NCBI RefSeq assembly: GCF_015706575.1 | Contig: NW_024037069.1 | Location: forward strand, 43,097,553-43,161,552 | From: Patiria miniata | Lineage: Eukaryota; Echinodermata; Asteroidea; Valvatida; Asterinidae | Direction: 5' to 3' | Length of the DNA stretch: 64,000 nt | Shown: positions 23,701 through 35,700 of the stretch, one piece after another | Position numbering within the stretch: the stretch's first letter is position 1 | How the letters are laid out: each line of letters begins with the position of its first letter | Notes under the pieces: generated by a model | Told to the model about the DNA's origin: nothing | What the model saw: the letters and a program-made list of their open reading frames with translations, nothing else | The model's database searches: none | Program-made: the position numbers and the translations under genes

Positions 23701-26700
23701 AAATTAATCAATTTTTGGAAGAGCATGGGTATCATCTTAAAACAAGAAACAAGGGATATGGAGAGTTAAATAGAACAGCAATCACATTTTGAACTTAAGA
23801 GCCGTCAGATCAATAATTGTGATGCGATCAAGCTACATGAGTCGTTTGTCGACCCTTGTCAATTTTTTTTTTTATTACAGATTTCAAAAGAGCACAATCT
23901 CAGCATTACTGCTGTGAAAACCGCGTGCTGATACCATCTTTAGTTCCAAAATTATGGAAGTCGCAACACCAAGAGATGTGATGAAGTGATGTGATGAAGT
24001 GGCCCTATTTTGGCCTGCATCTCCACATAAAAATGCCCAACAAACAACTCATTTTAGCTTGATCACATCACAATTGTTTTCACACGACAGAAAAAATGAA
24101 AGGACATTGGTTTTAAATTTTTGCCAAGTAAATGTCGCAAAGACATCTTACATTCACAATCAAGCCTGGATGGTAAACCCACAACCCTAATAAGCCGTGA
24201 CTAGGATTGCACATGTAGGCCTACATGTACCGGTACATGTACCATATTCACTAGCAAACACTTGTTTGCCAACACTTGATGCTCCCAATGACCAATAAGG
24301 TGTTTACAACTTGCGCAGGCATGGGGCCACCTAAGTAATGGCTTTTAATGGTGGTCACCAGATGAGCCTATACTTAGTCACAGTCTCAAGTCCATCCATC
24401 AGAGAACTGAGCGACAGGCCAATGCTTCGGTTTCTAGGATAAGTGCCCTCAGCCTCAAGCTGAACATACAAAAACTGGCCGTTCCAGTCTCCACAATTCC
24501 TTGGAAATGTTGTCCTTATTCCTGACAGAACCGCACGGGATGTATGAGAACATTACAAATGAAAAAAAAAATTCAGATTACATAAATTGAAGCTTTTAGT
24601 CAAGCACTCCCCAAATGCTTTGCCAATATGCCCAAGTCTGCATTAGGCAGGGCCTTGAGAGAAATGTCTCCTTCATGCTTTGAAAATCCAAACAGAATGA
24701 CGAACAACTAGGGACATAATTTGGCTTCAAATGCACCATGGATGCTTTGGAAGGGCACAACAAGCTCAGACCAACATGGATACTCTTGTCCAAGAGAGAA
24801 AACAAACAGATCGCCGAATAACTCCTCGAAGAATGTCTCCAGCGTTCCCCTCTGAAATATTAATGATGCTGTTCGCAGGCAAACAAGTCTCGCAGGAGCG
24901 AGTGCCAGTTTCTTTTCTTTTTCCAACAGGGTTGGTGAGAGCTCCGTCTGAAGAAAGACAAATAAAGGGATCGATGCTCCAAGTGCAGTATCTGTCACCG
25001 GCATCAATTTCACCTGTTTTGTCTTGCCCAGAAAGACACTGCCTGTCCTGGCCAGCACATTGAGATGCAATTGCTTTTAGAAACTCAATCTCGGATAGCA
25101 AACACGGAAAGAAAATCGGCTTGTTTTTTTTAGCACTGGAGATGCCCCGCAGCTAAATGTAATTTTCAAAAAAATTACAAAAAGACCCCAAAGCCAGTGT
25201 ATTTTGACAACCATTTATCCCATTTGTTTAATTAATCTTTCTTTAGTTAAGCTCATTAGAAAAAATAAGGATGATATTGACGTACAGAGTTGCCGTTAAA
25301 AATGCTAGTTCGTCTGAATTCAATATTTTTCAATTCATTCATTAGAGATCTGTTAAACACCTCCCCCCCCCCCCAACAATCGTGGTTCAATTAAAGATGC
25401 ATTCGCTGTACAATTTTCAAATTTCATCCCAAAAAACAGATACCTTATCTAAATTGCTATTTTTCAAGCAATACAAAAATTATTCACTTTTGAATGAGAC
25501 ATCGACCGAAAAAAAAGTGGCCCAGGTTTAGTTATCAAATTATTACCTCGCCATTTCCAATCATTGGCTGCCAGACAAAAATACCCGTTATTGTGGGGTA
25601 GGCTGGTTCCTGCCCCAAAATCAGTATCGAAATTGTACGGACCGGGAACCAGTCTACTCGCAAATCGGTTCTGTTAGTGCCCACTGCCTAAAACAAAAAC
25701 CCTCTTTTAGAGGTTTGCAGACGTCCAAAAAAGAAGGGAAAATATGACGTCCAAAAAACAGAAGGGGTTGGAATGAAACATACAAGTTGAAAATTTATTA
25801 ATAAAAAAAAATTCAGATATTTTGAAGAGGACGAGGAATGCAACTTTCAGATTTGAATGTTACACATATAGGCAAGATACATACATTGCGAAAGTCTGAT
25901 CACCTAGAAATCTTACAACACGTGTGGAGAGATGTCAGGGTGAATAAATTATATGAAAAGCAATTTGTGCCAGTCCCATACTGTACGGTGTGAAGTAATA
26001 GCAATTTTGACCATATGGTACCATTCATGAGAAACAACTCATGCAGAATGGCACAGGTTGTAATAGTACAGAATGATCTACACGTACATGTACATCTACA
26101 TACATGTACATGCAGCGTAACTTGATAAAATAAGCATGCATAAAGTTTGTTTGTGTATGTTTCTTACACACATTCTCCCAGGTACGGTACATGTACATGA
26201 ACAACTGTTGCATGGACATACATGTAAGCTTGAATGTTTAACAGTACCGGTTGTTAGTCATTACTTTCATGAAGAATCTCGAGTGTTTTTTTCCATTTGA
26301 AAAGGAAAGGTTGTCAGGCAAATGTGATTTACATGTTGTAGGCTTGCAATGCCAGAACCAACCTGAGATTAACTTTCACTTTTTGGGGTCAAATTGTGAC
26401 AGCACGGGCCAATTACATGAAACTGCTAGTACACATATGATCATAAATGGTCAAAAACATGCAAAACTTGGACAAGTGCATGTCTGCTTCCAAGAGAGGA
26501 CTGTTTCCTGTGGAAGCCCTCCTCATACAGATATTTCAAAGCGAGCTCTTTGGCCAACAACCAACCCCTCCGAAAAACAAGGAAGTACGCCTAGGACATC
26601 AAAAAGCACAAGGCCCTCAAGCGAAGCCCCAAGGAAAACATCTAAATGCTTGTCAAAAGGCTGCTTCTGCAGACTCAACGTCAACATGTTTGTTGGTTTG

Positions 26701-29700
26701 CCTGCGGAAAATGTCTATTTGTGGCTACTTCACCACTGACATTTATTTTAATTGATGACCTGTACGAAACAAAGCACGTTTTGTTTTCTTTTGCGATATT
26801 AAAACTAAACAATAATGAAACAAAAGTTTCTTAAAGTTTCTCCCCACGATTAAACAATGCTACTGATTGTGGTCATTCAAACAAACCTGACTGAACTAGG
26901 ACTTGGAAAAAAACCTGACTGAACTAGGACTTGGAAAAAAACCTGACTGAACTAGGACTTGGACCCAGAACTCTGAACTATACATCATGTGCATGTACAT
27001 TCCCATGTTCAACTATTGTGAATAATGGTTCTTATGAGCACATGTACAGCAATCAGCTAAATAAACTACAGAAAAGATACTCCAAATGCACTTGCCAAAT
27101 AAGACTAAAGCCCTTGCATACATGTACATGTTGTGAAATTATATTATTACGAAGATAAACTTGTAGATCCATGTTCATGTGATAATATTTCCGTTATACA
27201 TGTAAGTACCGGTACAGTTGGTCACGAGCCAATATGGCCACATCAGACCGGCATTTATCTCCGGTTTCCTTGGCATGAAACGACTGAGAATATTTTTATT
27301 CCCTCTGGATGAGATGCCAGTCCATCGCAGGTCACTCCCCAGCTAATAGCCAGTACCCATTGATACTCCTGGGTGGAGAGAGGCAAGTTGGGGTGAAGTG
27401 GCTTGCCAGGGGACACAACATACGGCCAGCAGCTGGATTCGAACCCCTGACCCTCTGATCATGAGTTATGAACCCTAAGCACTAGTTGTGGCAACCTAAA
27501 CATTTAATTTCACGTGACTGACCATAATATAATAGCCAGCCCGGCGTGTCTCCATCATTTCCCCTGGCCCCTTTACAAGAATCAAAGCTTAGAGGCCACT
27601 CTTAAATGATAAGATAGATGCAGTGCTCTATTTTCTAATGGAAACTCTGAGAGATCTCCAATTACGGTTTAATTTTAACCAGCCCTATTGACATCTGAGC
27701 TCTGTTGATATCAAAAAGGGGACTTTGGCGCCCCGTCGCAACTGACAAATTAATGCACGCTCTCCTGGGCCAAAACATTTTTCTGAGTGTTCCTACAAGT
27801 ATCACATTGCTTCTCTTTTTTTTCTCTGGATGTTGGACTCGCGACATGATCATGAAAGTTAATCATTTACTCTTGCGTCACCGTGACTTCAAGAGGGGAT
27901 CGGAAGCACTTGGTGATTGTAGTTAAAAACGTAATCGTAATCTTTTTTAAAAGGAATTTGAAGAGGCACATCAGTGTTCAGAAAATGCCATAAAAAAGAT
28001 CAAAATCGGAAACGGATAAAAGAGATTGTTTGCACATGTGTAATGAACAAACCAGCTACAATATCCCATAGAGAACAGGCTGATTTCAGGGACACGATAA
28101 ACACATCTGTTTCAAGACTGAGCCAAATCGATGGACATTTTTTTCTCTCACCCCAGACACATGGCACATTTCATTCACAGCTTCATTGTAAAATCCCTGC
28201 CTTGCTACACCTTTCCCCCGACTAGTAAAAACGACCTTGGTCGCTTGGAAATTTCACTCCAGGATTTTTTTAATTCCCTTTTTTTATTCACTCCATCGGA
28301 GGGGTGGCTGAAGCACGATCCAATGAATAAGATTTGCGGCAGGGAAACTAGCGAAAGCCAGACAAGGCGTGTCTCCATTCATTCCTCACAGTTCAACAGC
28401 TCTTGAGTGAACAGATGATTAAAATAATAAACTGGTACATGGTGAGAGAACACAACTGTTAACATACAGTACATGTATAGTGCTGCTTGGTGCACATGTT
28501 GCATTTTTTTTTTTAAATATGGAAGATCCAGCGAAGAAATGTTTTTGTGAATGAACATTTTATGAACAAAGTCAACTATTTTTTTCTGCGAGGTTGGAGA
28601 AGTTTGATGATTATTGTTTTAGTTTTTGAAAATTACAATGGACACAGAAATATCTTTTTAAAATTGATTTATAATTTATTTTTTTTGTGGGAAAAAGTGA
28701 ATGAAATATCTGTTAATTTCAAAGACTATTCTGGCATAAACGTGCATAATTTCTCTAATTTAACAGTGTTTATTATGGCATGAATATTCTAGAACTTTCC
28801 TGGTTTGTTTTATTTTGGGCTTTGTATGGTCATTTAGGATTAGTACCGGTATCAGTGTGTAGTAATGCAATGTATTAGCCTAAATCTTATAAAAAGATTG
28901 AATAGTTTTGTTCAGAAAACCAGATGGATCTCAATTTGTGACCAAAGAAACCTTTCAACACAAATGACACAACCCTTGTTCCTCGTTTTTGTCTCGGTCA
29001 TAAGAACAATTAGACGGGGGCGTTGCCAGACCCAAGTTCAAGAGGGGTTGCAGAGTGACAATTAAGTTGGGGGTGGGAAGTTGGGTGGTGAGGGGGGGGG
29101 GGGGGGATTGCACACCATCTTACTAATGGAGGCGCTCTCCAAATCAGAATACCCTGGAGAATAAGCAACAATAGGTGGCACTGTTCATTGCATCATATTT
29201 CCATCAGAGACACGATTTAGCAGACTGAAGCTCTTAAAGCTGACAGCGAGAAATGATTGGGGGGGGGGGGGGGCAGGGGTGTTGGCATCCCCCCCCCAAG
29301 CGACTATCCCAGTCCAGTCCCAGGCCTGATCAGCCACCGAACAGCAATCAAGGAGCAATCACAGGAAGGGTCAATAAAAGAGTCGCATCCTAACCCCTCG
29401 ACGACTTCCCTTCAATCTATCTATACAACCATCTCCTCAATCCTGAACATCGTCGGGTGATGTGGTTGCTATGGTGACTGATGACAGAGCCTCGAAAAAC
29501 CCAGCAACACGATCAAGTGATGGGCAACGATTGAGCCATTAGGCGAAATGTGCAAGGATCGTCGATGCATGTTTTGATGACATTATTCAACTTCATGCAT
29601 TCATGTCCCGTAAGGTTTATTTCTATTCAAGTGACCACGCCCATGAATTTCAGCCACATTAAGATGCACAACGATCTGTTTACAGGTAGACAATCATCTT

Positions 29701-32700
29701 TAGTCAGCCTGCTTTCAATATGAACTAATTTGGACACATTTGTTTTTGAGCGTTGACTATTATGGAAACACTCTTTTATTGGTTATTACCAAGTGAAGTT
29801 TTAGAAATGAACAATTTGAACCAATTTTGTTGATGAATATCTGACACCCGCTGGACACCATGTCACTTGTACCCTCATTTTAAATATGACCTCTGCCTGA
29901 CTAAGAGAGGTCCAAGACGTTAAAACTTGTTTTCTTAAACTGTACGCATTATTAATAATTGTCTTTATCTTTTACTCTGTTTAATGATTTGTGGAGATCA
30001 AAACTCGGCTTAGTACTTGGGTACCCGGTTCCGATGCACGCCCCAACGTCAGACTCATTATTTTGCATCTAATGAAGCGGTAGTTATAAATGCAACTTTT
30101 GGCCTTTTACACATAGTTACATGTACACATCTACCGGTATGTGTAGACATTTCAAACTAAAGCCAAATTTTCCACGGTCAAATCTTGTATTTCAACTACC
30201 AATGTACAGCACTGCCTACATATGTTTTCACACTCTGAGCAAAAACAATTTTAGTAGCTCCTATTGAGGCACTAACTAATGCAATTAATAATCCTGGGAG
30301 TGCCAAGGGGTGTGCATGTACATGTACAGTTCAAATGAAACAGAAATGACTAAGTTAGGTTGAAAAGTTGGTCTACATATAAATCTTGGAACTCACACAG
30401 TAAGCTGGGATTTTGTTGGAAACCTACAAGCAGCATGTAGTTGATGCTGAGCAAATACACAAGAGCTTACAGTTGATGCTATTCTATGTGATACTTAGCC
30501 ACCTTATTACAGATAAAGCTTAAAGCCAGAGTGCCCTAGATTTCAGGTCAACATTTATGCTGCTCACACCTGAAATGTAGTTTCTACGAAAATATCAAGC
30601 CCATTAATTTTAATGCAATTTGGACTACTCAAGCGTACTAGATTTATGTACATTCACAGCCGAGGAAAACAAATGACTATATTGTTGGCCCCGGGCATAA
30701 CATTTTAATGGCCTTCTTGTGAACGTTAAGTCTTCTTAGATTTCTTTTTCTTTAAAAGCAGCAAGTAAAACATTTTTGGAACATTTCTTTGAATTTTGAA
30801 GTGTTCAAGTTTTGTTTATGACTGATTGCATACACATGTACATGTACATTGTACATGTAGGTATGTTTGCACATGTCAGAAGATCGGTTTGCTAAACATC
30901 TCTGTGATTAAATATTACATGGCGGGTTTAGAAATCACACATATTTTTTGGGATTACGTATACGTTGAAATCTGAATGTTGATTTTGTCAAAAAAAAAAA
31001 AAAGGAAGAACAGAATGCTTCTTGTGTGTTCGACATAACTGCACTTGTCCATAACAGCTCTTCACTTACAGGCCTTCAAACGAAAACTAATCGCGCGTGC
31101 ATGACAGAACCTTAACTACGGTATGTGTACACAGAAAAGAAAATAAAGATTCTAATTCAAATTTGAACGTGGAAGGACTGCCAACAAGCTTAGCTTTGAA
31201 GGCTTCACGTGCGTGCTTGCCCCGTCCTAATGCCATTAGTCCAATCAGGCCTAAATGTCATTGGGGGGTGATGTTTCGGCTGATAGCCGTAGACCAAGGG
31301 ACGCAATAACAACCGCTGACGTCAACGTCAGGGTAAGGGTGATAGTTTTGGGGGCCGTGGTTGGACGGGTTTTCGCCACTGTCCCCGACCCTTATAAGTA
31401 ATGAGGCTTCTCTTAATGGTGGGGCCTGGCGCCCTAAACAGGCAAGTGATAGCCATTTGGGAACAAGATTTGGTAACAGTTTTCTTTCTTTATTTAAGGC
31501 TGGTTACTAGACCGTTATCATAATATCCTTTGATAAGTGTTTGGTGCACGTACCGGGGTACATGTTGTCAGCCTCAGCAATAAAGTGGGGATTAAGTTTT
31601 TCTTGTTATCAAAACTGCAAGGTCCTTAAATTCAAGATATTGCTATTTCTGCCAAGGTTTTATTTATTCTTTTCAAATGCCAAGTCTGCAAAATTAGAAA
31701 AAAAATCCCATGAGGATAACAGTTTAATTTCCCACAAGGATGAAACATTAAAAAGCATACAATCTACGTGTACGCAGAATTATTTCTGTGAGGGGACAAA
31801 CAACAGTGGGGGATTTTTTAGCTGTAGGATTTCAACTGTACTACAATTTGCAAGCAAGTAAAAAAAAATGGTCTTTTTTTTAATGAGTTATTCTCTAACC
31901 ACCAAACAAATAATATAATACTCGTGGCCATTCCAGGGCAGAAGTATCATAAACAATTATGTATCTTCTTTTTGACAGCGCAATATATAATAGCCTTAAA
32001 TATCTTTATACTGGTTGATGACAAATTTACATTTTGAGTGCAGGTCACCATCAGTATCTACATGTACATGTAGTTGGTGCACACAATTTTAAGTCTGTAC
32101 ACAATGTACCATTTCTAACACATATCCAGTCCATGTTTCCACTTCAGATTTTCACACTTTCCCCCAAATTTTTCTTAGTCCCATTTTTTAAAAAGCAAAT
32201 CGGCGTTAAAATTTTAAAACTTATGTTATGATACGTTTTTATTAATTACATGTAGAGTCATCAAACCCAATCTGTTGTTACATGTTGGATGTTAAGAAAA
32301 AAATATGTTCTTTTTGTGTGAGACATGTATACAGGTGGTTGGAACATAAATTCTCAAATTTTATGGGTTTTTTTTTCATCATCATTCGAGCGAAAAAGTA
32401 GTACCCTGAGTATTTCGTCTGTCTGGTTTTTCTCTGACACCTTAGCACACTGACATGACGCTTCTTGGGGGGGGGGGGGGGTTGACACAATGTCACAGTC
32501 AGCTAGCGACGGTGTAAGGCTCAATTATGGGGTGCTGGACGGGGCGCCTTTTGTGTTTGAATTATAAGCTCCCTTGTGCTCAATAAAATAAACTCAAACC
32601 CCCGAAGTGAATTCGCTGCTTTCGCTTTCCATTCATCTAGAGACTTGGTTTGAAAAGGGGGTGAAGTGCAAAAGGTTCTTTTCGAAGGTTGGAAATTTGA

Positions 32701-35700
32701 AAGAAAGGAAAACACTTTGTATGCCCTCAGTGTCACCTTTCCAAACTGGTTGCTGTTGAAGTTTGGATAGGAGAAAGACCGCGGTGCGTATTGGGTTTCA
32801 TTAAACAGTCAACTGTGAGTAACGATCTTGAGACGTATTAATGCATTGGGGTTTCAATTTGTTCTCCCCGTTGGCCACCGTGCTATGCATACAATGGCAA
32901 CGGCAATTTTGGGTTAATTTAATTTTCAAGTTCATACTTTTTCTAATAAACAACTGTTGGTGACTTTCCAAGGTTCATGCTTTAAATGTGTTTTTCTAAT
33001 TTTTGTATTTTTATTTTATTTTAGTACTTTGTAATTTTTATGCATGCATCTTTGAACGAGAATATTTCTTTTAAAATTTAATTGTGTAAATTTGCTATGG
33101 ATAATTTTAATCTGTGTAAATTTGCCAAAGATTATGAATAAACAAAATAAAAAAAAGAAGTGAATTTTTTTTTTAATAACCATGAGAAAGGTTGCTAAAA
33201 CTCAGGAAAAATGAAAGTAATTCAGATTTTTTTTTAAATGGTTAGCATTTTAAATAAAAGTGTAGAAACGAACTCCACTACAACGTTCATACAGACTGTT
33301 AGAAGAGATTAAATTCACCCATAACCTATTAGCTAGGAGTTTAGTTGAGCGAGATTTTTTTCTTTAGATTCTTTGAAACTGGATGCAGTGAACAACATGT
33401 TGTTTGCTTCAATGATTGCTGCCGCAGTGGGCAATCTCCTTTGAGATTTCCGCCGGAATACAAGGCAAAAATGGAAAAAAATCTCAAGAAATGAAAGTGT
33501 TCACTAATGACTTTTGTTTAGACCAAGCAAGATTTGAAGCAACTAATGCTTAAGAATTTAGGCAGATATACGTTTGTGCATGTCGGGCACTGTCTATATC
33601 TTAACCCTTTCAGTCCCATATACATGTAACTTACAATGTATAGACCCCACTAGTTTATGGGATAGTTGGTGGGCAGGTGGGGTGCAGGATCTAAACATAC
33701 GACGCATGACCTGGGATGCCCCAAGTAAATTGACTGAAAGGGTTTTAACAAAATGGGATAAAAAGAACTGAAAAGTGCCCATGACAGTGTAATGTGCAGA
33801 TTTGGGCTGTGGATCTGAGTGGTGCAATGTACCGATTTTGAGCAAAAGTGCAGACAGCATGTTACAATGTTTCCCCCATCCCAGTTTGTGCATGTTTGTC
33901 TCTACACAAATGGCCAACATGTAGCACATTTGGAAAAAAAATACAAACTGTCATGATATTGTCCAGGTTCCCAAAACAAACTTACAAGATTTGAACTTAA
34001 TCATGTTCAAGTGACTCGTATCAACCAAAGGTGCATGTCATGCACTCTGTCACGAACAGATAGATCCGTCACGATTTAGGAAAAGCTTTTGCTCGGCTTT
34101 TTATGACTATTTATCTCCTATCCTTTAACTGTGTTAGCTGACTGGTGCTAAAAGGGGCCAAACCTGCAGCACTTACTTCTGCATAACGACGTCTTGGTAG
34201 ATGATGAGCTCATCCATGTCAAAGGTCGCCACATTCAGAAGGTAGATGTTGCCTCCTTCTGTGCCCATGTACAGGGTCTTGCAGTCGGCCGACAGGCAAC
34301 AGACGGAGATCTTCTTGAGTCTGTGAGAGGGGAGGTAGGGATGAAGGAAAGATGGAAATAGGATGGAGGAACATTTGTGGAAAAATGAGATGACATTTTT
34401 TTAAAAGGAAAATAAAATGAAGGAAAGAGATGATGGGTAACAAAAGAGGCACAGAAAAAAATATTCTTAATATTAACAAACATTTTAATTTTAAACAAAA
34501 ATTTAATGATAGAAATTATCATCAGCAAAAAACAAAGTGTCCTACTCATTTTGTGTATTTTATTTTGCCAAAATTCTTGGGATGCTGAAATTCTCTTGTC
34601 TGATCACTGTAAATTTGTTGAGACTTGAATTTGGTACCGGCAAGTGAGCATCGTACTTTAAAGCTACTGTTTTACAATGTAGTTCAAACTTTGGGATTTC
34701 TTGAGAATAAGAAGAGTACCAGTGTCATTTTCTCCCCCATGATGAACGTGTATAAGAAAGCATGACTAAAACCAGCCAAAAGATTTCAGGCCATACAAGT
34801 TTTTAAGGAAGTGAAGTTTGATATATCCATCCAACTAAGCAGGAAATCCTAAACCAGAGATAAGTTTCTTAAAAGTGCTATTATATGACTGGCAGGCAGT
34901 AACTTTACACAGTTGTAAAAAATAAACTGTTGAAGTGGCCTAACTTAATGTTCCCTGCAAAATGTGGTAACTTAATGACATACAAGGAATTAAAAAAAAG
35001 AAATTATAAACTGATTTGATTTCAACTGTGCTTATATTTTCTCAAAATTATCTTGCTGGTCTTTCTAGATCAATTTCTGTACTCTACCGGTATAATTTCT
35101 CATATGCCCCAGAGGTCAGTTATAGCGCCCTCTATCGCGTGTGCATAAGAGACTTTTTGAGTCTGCCTGACTGACCTTCCTTCCAGGGAGAAGGACTTGA
35201 CCTCTTCAAGGACCGAGTTGCCATCCTTGATGTTGACCTCCCACAGATGCAGGCTGTTGTCCTGCAGCAAGCTGATGATGCGCCCCTGAAAAAAAAAAAA
35301 AAATACAAAAATTAAATAGAGCTTGACCAACTCCTCAGGCATTTCTTCAATGTACCACCTCACTCCTCCAAAACCCACTGCATTTCAAGAACCAAAAGGC
35401 ACTTTCTTTGTACTTGAACTTTTCAAGAGCACCAAAGTATGTGCAGGGATGTAAGTGCAAGCGTTTGAGGTACAACGGAAAAGAAAAATCATGTATGGTA
35501 CAAAGAAATACAATTTGCAAAAGAAACCTGAAATCGGGCAATTTCAGGAGGACTTCCTGTAAACTTGTGCAAATAGTGGCTCCTAATGCTCATCAGTTCT
35601 GCAAAATCCTCCAAAACCTCTTTGATAAATGTACCGTCTGAATGTTCTGGAAAGCTATTCTTGCTGTAGGGCCTAAACCTTCCTGATTTACAAGGGTGGT

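Larger units (their letters stand above)
20500..34176 (-). other. LLGL: 13.7 kb LLGL intron, repeats and apparently unique DNA
   Basis: Second-largest intron. It contains a long-TIR MITE near its 3' end (20730-20985), two copies of an AAAGATGC-type repeat (23364-23720, 25390-25830), a 28-bp tandem array (26885-26962), a SINE (27225-27505), poly-G runs near 29092 and 29261, and a short TIR element (33601-33748). The stretches 20990-23360, 27510-29080 and 29460-33590 look mostly unique. No ORF with recognisable homology. Confidence 0.85.

Noticed and set aside
26251-26739. 162-codon plus-strand open frame in the 13.7 kb intron
   Set aside because: No recognisable motif, average composition, no supporting splice sites or promoter; chance is sufficient.
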